Assembly (NCBI GenBank): GCA_946480085.1
Contig: CAMLHZ010000011.1
Span: 1 to 64,000 of the forward strand
DNA: 64,000 nt
Direction: 5' to 3'
DNA from: an uncultured Flavobacteriales bacterium
Lineage (GTDB): Bacteria; Bacteroidota; Bacteroidia; Flavobacteriales; Crocinitomicaceae
This document shows, piece after piece, positions 19,683-29,247 of the stretch. Below the pieces are notes generated by a model that was not told the origin of the DNA, did not search any database, and worked only from the letters and a program-made list of their open reading frames with translations. Each line of letters opens with the position of its first letter. Within the stretch, counting starts at the first letter, position 1. The translations under genes were made by a program, and so were the position numbers.

Positions 19683-20150
19683 TTATTTTTTCGCCTTTGG
19701 TAAATAAGTAACAGGACTGCATTGCGCAAATTTCACTTTTGCTGTCAACGGAAAACGATAATCCTGAATGAACTGATTTAGTAATTCGTCAAATCGCGCA
19801 AGTTGTTCAGTGTTCAATTGCGCGCCTCTGAAGGTGTACACGAAATAATCTATGCTTCCGTCAGCATCAAAATAGATACGGTTGAAGCCAGTGGTTTTTT
19901 GTTCCCACACAAAGTTGTTTTTCGAGAGGAAATTTCCAAAGGCTTGAAGTAAAGAACTATATGCGTTTGAAACCTCTTCAACGTTTTTGAAAACCGCAAG
20001 GGTAGAATCTGCATGAATTGCACTTTTGTATGTGCTGTCCAATTGAGTTGTTCGAATACCGTGTTTTGCGGCATCACTATGTTGAAATGCTTTTTGAGCA
20101 TTCAGCTGAGTTAAGACAAAAACAAAGAAAGAAAGTAGAGCAATCTTCAT
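19683..20150 (-). CDS. Small secreted protein of unknown function
   Basis: I place the start at the ATG ending at 20150, giving 155 aa with a clean signal peptide (MKIALLSFFVFVLTQLNAQ). The longer open frame to 20231 would bury this signal behind a 27-residue basic stretch. The mature part is about 135 aa with no motif I recognise; it includes the phrases DADGSIDYFVY and FRFPLTAKVKF-like RFPLTAKVKF. It lies 77 bp downstream of the next minus-strand gene and is probably co-transcribed with it. The product is probably periplasmic. Confidence 0.65.
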   Translation of the reverse strand: MKIALLSFFVFVLTQLNAQKAFQHSDAAKHGIRTTQLDSTYKSAIHADSTLAVFKNVEEVSNAYSSLLQAFGNFLSKNNFVWEQKTTGFNRIYFDADGSIDYFVYTFRGAQLNTEQLARFDELLNQFIQDYRFPLTAKVKFAQCSPVTYLPKAKK

Positions 20151-20227
20151 GATAAAAGGTTTCGTCAAATGTGCAGCAATTCCGTTGAAGATGAAATACC
20201 GTTTACTAAGTCGGCAATTCCGCAGAA

Positions 20228-21208
20228 TCAATATTCAGACTTTGACCAGTTATTGGAAATCTCAAATTCTTCAGAAACAGCTTCGCCCATTACGATTCTT
20301 AGTCTGCGGTGTTCACCTTCGTACAAAGGAATTGCCGTAACAACTATTTCTCCCGGGTAAAGTAGAAGATTTCCTTTCATTTCAGGAAGTAAAAAGTCTA
20401 CCGCTGGATTCCAATTCAGTTCTTTCCAGGTTTCTCCGTCAAGATATTGAAGTTTCAGATTCAGTACCATGTCTTTTGCGATCATCAAAGTGTCATCAGC
20501 ATCAGAACAGTTGAAAAGAATTACGGATGCAGCAGAAAAATATTCCATGGTATCCTGTCCAAAACTGGCGGGTTGTGCTACCCATAAAACATCATCTGGA
20601 ATCACTTTTATCAGAAGATTTTTGGATGTAATAGGAGTGGTGTCAGCCACTAATTTTCGAGTATGACTTATTTCATTAGCAAACACGTCTTCTGGTGGAT
20701 AAACCCAGCTCAGATAAGTTGTTTCAATCGAATCCTTATTATCTCCAAGATAGAGCAATGGAAAGTAAGCAATGGTTTTGAATTTTGGAGCAATGTATTT
20801 TACGTAGTCGCCTTCATTTTTTACATGTGGCGGTACAAATTTCTCCAATCTCGTTTTGGGTTGAGGTAATCGAGGTTCTTTTGAATAACCGCAATCGGAT
20901 GTTTCCTTAACTTTTCCTGAAGAGTAACGAATTTGCACTTGTGGAGCAAAGGCCCTATTGTTTCTGTATTCTCCAGTAATTCTTACTGATCCGTCGCTGT
21001 TATATTTTTTCCAAATTCCCTCTTTTCGGTCATCAATGTAATTTCCTTCTTCCACTTTTGTGCTATCGGCATATCCTGTTTGTGGACGATCAATTCCGTA
21101 AATAATCCAATAACCTTGTCTTCTGCCTTTATCGTCTTTTTTGTTCTGACCAAAAGCGCATCCGGAGAAAACAAACAACAGAAATGCGATACGGAAGATT
21201 TGTGCCAT
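20228..21208 (-). CDS. Exported protein with YwqK/MORN-like repeats
   Basis: This 326-aa protein has a hydrophobic N-terminus followed by FSGCAFG, which could be a lipobox (Cys17) or an ordinary signal-peptidase site before Gln22. Residues about 25-95 show the GYW...EGNYIDDRKEGIWKKYN pattern of MORN-2/YwqK repeats. The remaining 230 aa contain the phrases VYPPEDVFANEI and GEIVVTAIPLYEGEHRR and match no family I can name. It is divergent from htpG and upstream of the small secreted protein gene. Confidence 0.7.
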   Translation of the reverse strand: MAQIFRIAFLLFVFSGCAFGQNKKDDKGRRQGYWIIYGIDRPQTGYADSTKVEEGNYIDDRKEGIWKKYNSDGSVRITGEYRNNRAFAPQVQIRYSSGKVKETSDCGYSKEPRLPQPKTRLEKFVPPHVKNEGDYVKYIAPKFKTIAYFPLLYLGDNKDSIETTYLSWVYPPEDVFANEISHTRKLVADTTPITSKNLLIKVIPDDVLWVAQPASFGQDTMEYFSAASVILFNCSDADDTLMIAKDMVLNLKLQYLDGETWKELNWNPAVDFLLPEMKGNLLLYPGEIVVTAIPLYEGEHRRLRIVMGEAVSEEFEISNNWSKSEY

Positions 21209-21281
21209 TTGGTGACGGTTTTCTCAAATGTAATCTTTTCACTTTAAAATTTACAATTTTGACATTTAGCATTGAAGTTCC

Positions 21282-21322
21282 TGTCAGTTTGTCACATTCC
21301 GTCGCTTGGCACAAACCTTGAC
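21282..21322 (+). promoter_or_regulatory. Candidate heat-shock promoter of htpG (sigma-54-like -24/-12 elements)
   Basis: TGGCAC (21307-21312), five bases and TTGAC (21318-21322) follow the TGGCAC-N5-TTGCW pattern, with the -12 GC altered to GA. A TGTCAG-TTTGTCAC block (21282-21295) just upstream could be an operator. The predicted start site would be near 21332, about 16 nt before the ATG. Confidence 0.4.
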
Positions 21323-21347
21323 AGGAAGTTCACAAATTGAATAAAAA

Positions 21348-23237
21348 ATGAAAACAGGACAAATTCACGTTTCAACGGAAAACATTTTTCCAATCATTAA
21401 AAAATTCTTGTACTCTGATCACGAAATCTTCCTTAGAGAATTGGTTTCAAATGCGGTAGATGCTTCTCAAAAAATGAAAGTATTGACTTCTACTGGCGAA
21501 TTCAAAGGAGAGTTGGGTGATCTGAAAGTGGAAGTTATCTTAGATAAAGAAGCGAAAACCCTTACCATTCGCGACAATGGTATCGGTATGACAGCTGAAG
21601 AAATTGACAAATACATTAACCAAATTGCGTTTTCAGGAGCTGAAGAGTTCGTAAAACAATACGAGGGAAAAGAAGGTGCAGAAAGCATTATCGGACATTT
21701 CGGACTTGGATTTTACTCTGCGTTCATGGTGGCTGAAAAAGTACAGATCCAAACCCTTGCTCGTTACGAAGGTGCTCAGGCAGTTCAGTGGGAGAGCAAC
21801 GGTTCAGTTGACTTTACAATTACCGACATTGAGAAAGAAACTAGAGGAACTGATATTATCCTTCACATTACGGATGATTCTGTTGAGTTTTTGGAAAAAA
21901 GCCGTATTCAGGGAATTCTTGATAAATACTGTAAATTCTTACCAATTCCGGTTTTCTTCGGAAATAAGGCTGAATACATTGATTCTCCTGAAGGTGAAAC
22001 AGACGAAAATGGAAAAGTGAAACGCGTTTCTATCGATGTTCCAAATCAGGTAAACAATCCTTCACCGGCATGGACAAAAGCGCCAATCGATTTGAAGGAT
22101 GAAGATTACAAATCATTCTACCACGAATTGTATCCTTCAAGCTTCGAAGATCCATTGTTCCATATTCACCTGAACGTTGATTATCCTTTCAACTTAACTG
22201 GAATCTTGTATTTCCCGAAAATCAAGGAAAACGTAGAAGTTCAGCGTAACAAAATCAACTTATACAGTAATCAGGTATTCATTACGGATTCGGTTGCTGA
22301 GATCGTTCCTGAATTTTTGACCCTACTTCATGGGGTGATTGATTCGCCGGATATTCCATTGAATGTTTCACGTTCGTATTTGCAAAGCGATGGAAATGTA
22401 AAGAAAATCTCTTCTCATATCACGAAGAAAGTAGCAGATAAGTTGGCAGAAATGTTCAAGAAAGATCGTGCTGATTTTGAAGAGAAATGGGCCGATTTGA
22501 AGATTTTTGTGGAATATGGAATGCTGTCTGACGAGAAGTTTGCTGAGAAAGCAAAATCATTCGCTTTGGTAAAGAATACTGACGGAAAGTATTATACGAT
22601 TGACGAGTTGAAAGAGCAAATTGCACCTTTGCAAACCGATAAAAACGATAAAGTTGTTGTGCTTTACACGCATAGTGTCGACGAGCATTTCTCTTTCGTG
22701 AAAAATGCTAAAGACAGAGGGTATCAGGTGGTAATTATCGATGGACCTTTAGCCCCGCATTGGATTTCCAAAATGGAGCAAAGTGTAGAAAACCTTTCTT
22801 TCACGCGTGTTGATTCGGATACACTAGATCAGTTGATTCAGAAAGAAGGTGAATTGCCTTCGAAATTGTCTGAAGAGCAACAAAACACATTGAAGCCCTT
22901 GTTTGAATCAGCAGTAAATGCCGAAAAATTCAAAGTAGAATTTAAGTCGATGAGTGAAACAGAATCGCCGATAATTATTACGCAACCTGAGTTTATCCGT
23001 CGAATGATGGAGCAGCAGAAAATGGGTGGCGGTGGCTTTTTTGGAGCGTTTCCAGAAACATATCAGTTAATCATAAACGCGAATCATCAAAAAGTAGAAT
23101 CGCTTTTGAATTTATCAGACGAAAGTGAAAAAACGCTTAAAGTGAAACAGTTGACAGATTTGGCAATGCTTTCGCAAGGTATGCTCAAAGGAGAAGAACT
23201 TTCTTCATTCATCACAAGAAGCATCGAATTAATATAA
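21348..23237 (+). CDS. htpG: Molecular chaperone HtpG (bacterial Hsp90)
   Basis: This 629-aa ATP-dependent chaperone dimerises through its C-terminus and remodels client proteins in the cytoplasm. The GHKL ATPase motifs are present: ELVSNAVDASQK at about 27 (a variant of the usual ELISNASDA), RDNGIGMT at about 79 and GHFGLGFYSAFMVAEK at about 116. The middle domain carries the catalytic Arg region around LNVSRSYLQSD at about 343. The length is typical of Bacteroidota HtpG. It has its own upstream regulatory region and is followed by a strong hairpin terminator, then by a DnaJ-type co-chaperone gene. Confidence 0.97.
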   Translation: MKTGQIHVSTENIFPIIKKFLYSDHEIFLRELVSNAVDASQKMKVLTSTGEFKGELGDLKVEVILDKEAKTLTIRDNGIGMTAEEIDKYINQIAFSGAEEFVKQYEGKEGAESIIGHFGLGFYSAFMVAEKVQIQTLARYEGAQAVQWESNGSVDFTITDIEKETRGTDIILHITDDSVEFLEKSRIQGILDKYCKFLPIPVFFGNKAEYIDSPEGETDENGKVKRVSIDVPNQVNNPSPAWTKAPIDLKDEDYKSFYHELYPSSFEDPLFHIHLNVDYPFNLTGILYFPKIKENVEVQRNKINLYSNQVFITDSVAEIVPEFLTLLHGVIDSPDIPLNVSRSYLQSDGNVKKISSHITKKVADKLAEMFKKDRADFEEKWADLKIFVEYGMLSDEKFAEKAKSFALVKNTDGKYYTIDELKEQIAPLQTDKNDKVVVLYTHSVDEHFSFVKNAKDRGYQVVIIDGPLAPHWISKMEQSVENLSFTRVDSDTLDQLIQKEGELPSKLSEEQQNTLKPLFESAVNAEKFKVEFKSMSETESPIIITQPEFIRRMMEQQKMGGGGFFGAFPETYQLIINANHQKVESLLNLSDESEKTLKVKQLTDLAMLSQGMLKGEELSSFITRSIELI

Positions 23238-23248
23238 TAATCTATACT

Positions 23249-23293
23249 AAAAACAAAAGTTGACTGAGGCTCTCGAAGTCAACTTTTGTTTTT
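23249..23293 (+). terminator. htpG terminator with an embedded repeat
   Basis: A 17-bp perfect stem (aaaaacaaaagttgact / agtcaacttttgttttt) has an 11-nt loop. The 18-nt word ctgaggctctcgaagtca at 23264-23281, which spans the loop and inner stem, recurs exactly at 63678-63695. Confidence 0.9.
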
Positions 23294-23308
23294 ATTAAAC
23301 ATTACAGA

Positions 23309-24094
23309 GTGTACGCATTAATATTCGCAGTTTTAGGGTTTATTCTGACCAAAAGTTTGTTGGGGGCTATCGCAGGTTTTCTTATCGGAGGAATTGTTCA
23401 ACAGTTTCTTGTGAAACCAAATCAAAATGCACAACAAGGTGCAGCAGGTAACTCCAGAGGTGGTCGTTCTTCATTCGAAGATGTGTTTGAGTATTATCGT
23501 CAGCAAACACAGCGCTACGATTTTCCAACCCAACTTTTGGCACTTTCAGCGTACATGATGAAGAGTGATGGAAAGGTACTCAAGGCAGAATTGAATTTTG
23601 TTAAAGCATTTTTAGCGCAACAGTTTGGACCAAATTTCTCTTCCCAACATCTCCAAACCTTAAAACATTTCTTAGACGCACCGTCAATTCCTATTCAGGA
23701 AATTTGCCGTGATATTTCCATGCGTGCACAAGTCGAAATTCGTATTCAGTTACTACATTATTTATTCGGAATTGCTCAATCCGACGGTGAGGTTACCGAC
23801 GTTGAAAATAGAACTCTTCAGCAATTGGCAGCTTGGTTGAATGTTCCGCCAATGGATTTCGGATCGGTTCGAGGAATGTTTAAACATGACATTAAAGCCG
23901 ATTATGAAGTTTTGGGTGTTGATCAATCTGCAACAGACGAAGAAGTCAAAAAAGCATATAGAAAGTTGGCAATCCGCTACCATCCTGATAAAGTGGCTTC
24001 TATGGGAGATGAATACCAAAAAGGAGCTAAGGAGAAATTCCAGCGTTTACAGGAAGCTTACGACAATATCAAAAAGAGTAGAGGTTTTTCGTAA
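23309..24094 (+). CDS. Membrane-anchored TerB/DnaJ-domain protein (DjlA-like)
   Basis: The 261-aa protein starts with GTG; no in-frame ATG gives a better N-terminus. A Gly-rich hydrophobic anchor occupies about residues 1-32 ([18 protein letters not shown]). A TerB-like all-alpha domain covers about 65-180 and contains the paired metal-type motif [11 protein letters not shown] and [13 protein letters not shown]-terminal J domain starts at about 193 ([20 protein letters not shown]) with an intact HPD motif (RYHPDKV). This order matches DjlA, a membrane co-chaperone that recruits DnaK. It lies just after htpG but behind a terminator. Confidence 0.85.
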   Translation: MYALIFAVLGFILTKSLLGAIAGFLIGGIVQQFLVKPNQNAQQGAAGNSRGGRSSFEDVFEYYRQQTQRYDFPTQLLALSAYMMKSDGKVLKAELNFVKAFLAQQFGPNFSSQHLQTLKHFLDAPSIPIQEICRDISMRAQVEIRIQLLHYLFGIAQSDGEVTDVENRTLQQLAAWLNVPPMDFGSVRGMFKHDIKADYEVLGVDQSATDEEVKKAYRKLAIRYHPDKVASMGDEYQKGAKEKFQRLQEAYDNIKKSRGFS

Positions 24095-24228
24095 ATATTC
24101 ACACTAAACCGGTATAGTTTAGTTTGAAAAGCAACGACGTTCATTTGCTTTCGTTTTAGTCTAAAAGTGTATTAACTTAAACTCGCGCTCGCGCGACTGT
24201 TAAATAACACACGACTAAGACACACATA

Positions 24229-27200
24229 ATGGTTCGTACTCTACTACTACAACTTCTTGCATGTTTATGCATTTCACTTATTTCTTTCACTTCTTTTTCT
24301 CAGGAAAATTTGGCAAAAGAGGGAATGAATGTGTCCAAACGCAATTATACTTCATTTTCCGAAAGACCTGTTGCCAATCTTGAAGCTTGGAATGCAGCCA
24401 ATTCAGAAGAATATTATTCTCATCCTGAATTTGGTAGATTACCGAAAGATGCTCCCTGCCAAAGTTGTGTGGAAGATTTGTCGAAACGAACAATGGATGA
24501 ACGCTATTTTGTGGATATCACCGATCCTTCAAAATTCTATCAGCAGAAGGCTTTGGGAGAATTGCACGGTGAAAAGAATGGGTTTTGGGTGACTATCGAT
24601 CATACCTTGAAACCAGTTTCCGAAGGTGTTTATGAATCTGGTTATACTACTGAACAGTCAGGATTTAATGTTTTGGAACATGATGTTTACATTAAAACGG
24701 TTTTGGGTAAAGTTTCATTCAACAATTGGCAGGCATTTACCCTTACGAATGGAGAATTAACCAGTATTGGTGAAATGTCTTGGTCTTCCTATTCAGTTGG
24801 TGAAGAAGGTGTTTACATAACAGATGCTTTTCCGGGAATAGATGCTGAAATGATTGTTTTTCGCGGCGCAATTAAAACGAATTTCATTATTAAATCTAAT
24901 CAATACGGTGTTTTTGATCAACTGGTTTTTCGTGATCAGTTTCAAGGAAATACCACGCTTTCTACCAGTTTTGAATCGGGTGGAGGAAATACCGGGACAG
25001 GTAAATTCAATGTGTTTTCAGGGGATGAAAGTATGCTTGAGGTAGGTGAGGCAGTTCTATTTGCCAAAGATGGACCGAAAGAGTTATTGAGAGTTGGAGA
25101 ATATGTATTGAATGCCAATAGTTTTGATATTCACGTACCTTTTTCATGGATAAATGAAAATATTGGAAGTTATCAGTTAGTTGTTGACCCACTTGTAACA
25201 GGTACTGCAACGCTTGCTCAGGCATCCATTACAGGTTCGATGTATAACGCCAGCTGTAATTTCACGAATTCGTGTAATTATACGTTACCTGTAGCTCGCC
25301 CTGCGAATGCGACTATAACGGATGTGGCGTGGACTTTTACCTATTCTGCGACCGGAGCTTGTTGGCTGGAAGATGGTGCTATCCGAATTGCAACAGGAGG
25401 ATGTCTTAGTCCTTCACTGGCTGGATATTATTGGTTTTGTAATGCAATTGGAGGAGGTACGTGTAGCGGAAATAATCAAACTATTTTCAGCGATGTAAGT
25501 TCTTGTATTCCGGCACCAGGCTGTACTCCAACTAATGTAAACTTTACGCTTCAATTTTTTAGAGCTTGTTATGGAACTACGGGTTGTAGTAACGCTTGTA
25601 TTGGAGCAGGTTCTCCATGGACGATGACCATTACTGGACAAACAATTGCGTACACCAATGTTGCAACTCCAATTACACTTTCGGCTACTACGGTTTGTGC
25701 AGGCGGTTCGATTACAGCTTCAACAACAGGGCAATACGGAGTTCCCGGTTACACCTACAATTGGAGTTTTAGTCCTACAGGAACACCTTCAGTAGGAACA
25801 GGTGCATCAACGAGTATCACTTTCCCAACTTCCGGGTCGGTTACACTTTATTCAATTGTAACGGATGCTTGTGGAAATCAAACTACATCTTCTCGAGTGA
25901 TTACAGTTACTCCCGGTCCAACAGTGAATGTAAATAGTCCAACTATTTGTGCGGGACAAAGCGCAACATTAACTGCAACCGGAGCTACTTCTTATACATG
26001 GACACCAACTGCAACGCTTTCTTCTGGAACCGGAGCTTCAGTTACTGCAACTCCTGCTACAACAACAACTTACACCGTCACTGGAACAACTTCAGGTTGT
26101 ACTGGAACGGCAACTAGCATAGTTACTGTTACTTCAAATCCGGTTATTAATGTAAATAGCGCCACTATTTGTGCCGGACAAAGTGCAACACTGAACACCA
26201 CTGGTGCAACTTCCTATACCTGGACTCCAGCGGCAACTTTATCTAGTGGTACCGGCGCAACGGTTACTGCAACACCTGCAGCTACAACAACTTATACAAT
26301 AACCGGTACAACTGGAACGTGTACTGGTACAACAACCAGCACAGTAACTGTAAATCCGAATCCGGTTGTGAACGTAAATAGTGCTACTATCTGTGCCGGA
26401 CAAAGTGCAACGTTAACCGCAACGGGTGCATCATCATATACCTGGACACCAGCTGCAACATTGTCAAGTGGAACGGGAGCAAGTGTAACTGCCAATCCAA
26501 CAACTACAACCACATATACCGTAACTGGAACAACAGGGACATGTACAGGAACGGCTACGAGCACTGTCACCGTAACTCCGGGTCCGGTAGTGAATGTGAA
26601 TAGTGCAACGATTTGTGCTGGAGCAAGCGCTACTTTAACCGCAACTGGCGCAACTTCTTATACCTGGACGCCAACAACAAATTTATCCAGTGGTACCGGA
26701 GCAAGTGTAACTGCTAATCCACCAACGACAACTACTTATGTGGTAACTGGAACAACAGCTGGATGTACTGGAACGGCAAACAGTGTTGTAACTGTGAATC
26801 CAAATCCAGTTGTGAATGTAAATAGCGCTACCATTTGTGCTGGCCAAAGTGCAACACTGAACGCTACAGGCGCAACATCATATACCTGGACACCAAGTGC
26901 AACATTAACCAGTGGAACAGGAGCAACAGTAACTGCAACACCTGCAACAACAACTACTTATACGATTACCGGAACAACCGGAACGTGTACCGGAACAACA
27001 ACGAGTACGGTAACAGTTTCACCTAATCCTGTGATAAACGTCAATTCTGCAACCATTTGTTCAGGACAGAGTGCGACATTAACCGCTACGGGCGCTACAT
27101 CATACACATGGACGCCGAGTGCAACATTATCAAGTGGTACCGGAGCTTCAGTTACAGCAAATCCAACGACAACAACTACTTATACTGTAACAGGAACAAC

Positions 27201-29157
27201 TGGAAGCTGTACAGGAACAGCGACTTCAACAGTAACGGTAAATCCGAATCCTTCGGTTACTGTGCTTAGTCCAACCATTTGTGTTGGCGGAAGTGCAACA
27301 TTAAATGCAGGAGGAGGAGCAACCTCATATACCTGGACACCTGCCGCAACGCTTTCAAGCGGAACAGGCTCATCCGTTGTGGCAACGCCTTCAACAACCA
27401 CAACCTATACGGTAACCGGTACAACTAACGGATGTTCGGGAACAGCAACTTCAACGGTTACGGTGAACCCGATTCCTGTAATCTCGGTAAATGATGCAAC
27501 GATCTGTGCCGGAGAAAGTGCCACGATAATATCAACAGGCGCAGCTAATTATACCTGGACTCCAAGTGCTACATTGTCAAGTAGTGTTGGTTCACCAGTA
27601 ATTGCTACTCCTGCAGTTACAACAACATATACAGTTACAGGAACGCTTGCAGGATGTACTTCAACCGAAACTGCAACGGTTACTGTGAATCCGAATCCCG
27701 TTGTTAATGTGAACAGCGCAACCATTTGTGCCGGACAAAGCGCAACATTGAATGCTACAGGAGCAACATCTTATACCTGGACTCCAAGTGCAACATTGTC
27801 AAGCGGAACGGGATCAACGGTTACAGCTACACCTGCGGTAACAACAACTTATACAATTACCGGTACAACAGGAACTTGCTCAGGAACAGGAACGAGCACT
27901 GTAACAGTAAATCCAATACCTACTGTTACTGCTTCTAACAATGGGCCACTTTGTTCCGGAACGACTTTACAGTTAACCGGAACAGGACAAGCCGGAGCAA
28001 ACTATTCATGGACAGGTCCAAACAGTTTTACTTCGAATACTCAGAATCCACAAATTCCTTCGGTTGGAACTGTCAATGAAGGAACTTACACCGTAACCAT
28101 AAGTTTGAATGGTTGTTCAAGTACTTCAACAACTACCTTTGCTTTGTTGCCGGGAGTTTCTTCCGCAATTAATCCAAGCGGACCCTATTGTGCGAATGGA
28201 AATGTGGTAACGCTTTCATCTGTAAATCCTGGTGGAACATGGAGTGGTGCGGGAATTACAAATGCTTCTACAGGAACTTTCGATCCATCTTTAGCAAGTG
28301 TTGGAAACAATACGATTACTTATACAATTAATGGGGCATGTGGCGGACCGTCAACAGCAACTATTGTGGTCAATTCAATTCCATCGCCAACGTTTACGCT
28401 TTCAGCAACAACCGGTTGTATTCCTTTACCAGTTCAATTTACCAATACAACGGCTTCCACAAATGCAGTGAGTTGGGATTTTGGAAATGGTAATTCAGGA
28501 AATACCTCAACGGTAAATGAAGTTTACAGCAGCTCAGGATGTTTTGATGTGACACTTACTGTAACGGATAACAATGGTTGTATTGGTACAAATACTTTAA
28601 ATGATGTTGTTTGTGTTGTTGCCGATCCGATAGCACAGTTTCATCCGAATAGTGCCGAACAATCGGTAACAGATCCTGTTTTCCAGTTTATTAATACATC
28701 ATTGAATGCGGTGAATTATGTGTGGAATTTTGGAGATAATTCAACATCGAGCGCAACAAACCCAAGTCATACTTATCAAAATGGTCAGGGTTCCTATTTG
28801 GTAGAATTGATTGCTTATAATTCAGCGGGTTGTTCGGATACAGCCAGGGTAAGTGTTACCGTTAAGGAAGAACAGGTTTTCTATATTCCGAATTCGTTCA
28901 CACCTGATGGAAATGAGCACAACAATACGTTTTCACCAGTATTTACATCAGGAGTTGATGAAAACAATTTCTCATTGACTATTTATAATCGCTGGGGAGA
29001 AGCCATATTTGAGACCAAGAATCCGAAAGTAGGTTGGGATGGAACATATCATGGTCAGCTGGCTCCTGCAGGAACTTATGTTTGGTCACTTCGATTTAAA
29101 GATCCGCAAAACGATAAGAAATACGAGTTTTCAGGTAACGTGAACTTGTTTAAATAG
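24229..29157 (+). CDS. 1642-aa repeat-rich surface protein with PKD domains and a CHU_C (type B) T9SS tail
   Basis: A signal peptide (about 1-25, ending FTSFSQ) is followed by a unique N-terminal region to about residue 335, which recurs in large Bacteroidota surface proteins but has no assigned function. A Cys-rich domain (about 340-480; CNFTNSCNYTL, WFCNAIGGGTCSG) comes next. Nine tandem Ig-like units of 74-75 aa (about 565-1228) follow, then two further Ig-like domains. Two PKD domains (VSWDFGNG at about 1420; YVWNFGDN at about 1499) precede the C-terminal CHU_C/gliding-motility-associated domain (IPNSFTPDGNEHNN ... NRWGEAIFE ... GTYVWSLRF). Type B T9SS export and surface display are expected. 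Adhesion or gliding roles are inference. Confidence 0.92.
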   Translation: MVRTLLLQLLACLCISLISFTSFSQENLAKEGMNVSKRNYTSFSERPVANLEAWNAANSEEYYSHPEFGRLPKDAPCQSCVEDLSKRTMDERYFVDITDPSKFYQQKALGELHGEKNGFWVTIDHTLKPVSEGVYESGYTTEQSGFNVLEHDVYIKTVLGKVSFNNWQAFTLTNGELTSIGEMSWSSYSVGEEGVYITDAFPGIDAEMIVFRGAIKTNFIIKSNQYGVFDQLVFRDQFQGNTTLSTSFESGGGNTGTGKFNVFSGDESMLEVGEAVLFAKDGPKELLRVGEYVLNANSFDIHVPFSWINENIGSYQLVVDPLVTGTATLAQASITGSMYNASCNFTNSCNYTLPVARPANATITDVAWTFTYSATGACWLEDGAIRIATGGCLSPSLAGYYWFCNAIGGGTCSGNNQTIFSDVSSCIPAPGCTPTNVNFTLQFFRACYGTTGCSNACIGAGSPWTMTITGQTIAYTNVATPITLSATTVCAGGSITASTTGQYGVPGYTYNWSFSPTGTPSVGTGASTSITFPTSGSVTLYSIVTDACGNQTTSSRVITVTPGPTVNVNSPTICAGQSATLTATGATSYTWTPTATLSSGTGASVTATPATTTTYTVTGTTSGCTGTATSIVTVTSNPVINVNSATICAGQSATLNTTGATSYTWTPAATLSSGTGATVTATPAATTTYTITGTTGTCTGTTTSTVTVNPNPVVNVNSATICAGQSATLTATGASSYTWTPAATLSSGTGASVTANPTTTTTYTVTGTTGTCTGTATSTVTVTPGPVVNVNSATICAGASATLTATGATSYTWTPTTNLSSGTGASVTANPPTTTTYVVTGTTAGCTGTANSVVTVNPNPVVNVNSATICAGQSATLNATGATSYTWTPSATLTSGTGATVTATPATTTTYTITGTTGTCTGTTTSTVTVSPNPVINVNSATICSGQSATLTATGATSYTWTPSATLSSGTGASVTANPTTTTTYTVTGTTGSCTGTATSTVTVNPNPSVTVLSPTICVGGSATLNAGGGATSYTWTPAATLSSGTGSSVVATPSTTTTYTVTGTTNGCSGTATSTVTVNPIPVISVNDATICAGESATIISTGAANYTWTPSATLSSSVGSPVIATPAVTTTYTVTGTLAGCTSTETATVTVNPNPVVNVNSATICAGQSATLNATGATSYTWTPSATLSSGTGSTVTATPAVTTTYTITGTTGTCSGTGTSTVTVNPIPTVTASNNGPLCSGTTLQLTGTGQAGANYSWTGPNSFTSNTQNPQIPSVGTVNEGTYTVTISLNGCSSTSTTTFALLPGVSSAINPSGPYCANGNVVTLSSVNPGGTWSGAGITNASTGTFDPSLASVGNNTITYTINGACGGPSTATIVVNSIPSPTFTLSATTGCIPLPVQFTNTTASTNAVSWDFGNGNSGNTSTVNEVYSSSGCFDVTLTVTDNNGCIGTNTLNDVVCVVADPIAQFHPNSAEQSVTDPVFQFINTSLNAVNYVWNFGDNSTSSATNPSHTYQNGQGSYLVELIAYNSAGCSDTARVSVTVKEEQVFYIPNSFTPDGNEHNNTFSPVFTSGVDENNFSLTIYNRWGEAIFETKNPKVGWDGTYHGQLAPAGTYVWSLRFKDPQNDKKYEFSGNVNLFK
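25920..27913 (+). repeat. Nine 222-bp tandem coding repeats
   Basis: The TICAGQSATL-type core recurs at about 25937, 26161, 26383, 26605, 26827, 27049, 27273, 27498 and 27718, a 222-bp period (one unit slightly longer). The peptide is nearly invariant between units while third codon positions vary widely. Confidence 0.9.
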
Positions 29158-29186
29158 AAACAGGTTCAGAAAGGTTCAAAAAGCAG

Positions 29187-29219
29187 AAAAGGTTCAATGC
29201 AAATTACATTGAACCTTTT
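29187..29219. terminator. Bidirectional terminator between convergent genes
   Basis: A 13-bp perfect stem (aaaaggttcaatg / cattgaacctttt) with a 7-nt loop lies midway between the CHU_C gene and the convergent methyltransferase gene. Extra copies of the word ggttca lie just upstream (29163, 29173). Confidence 0.8.
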
Positions 29220-29247
29220 GAATATCGTTTAAACTATTTGAACTTCT

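Noticed and set aside
20151..20231. N-terminal extension of the small secreted protein
   Set aside because: It would hide a normal signal peptide behind 27 residues and overlap the upstream gene.
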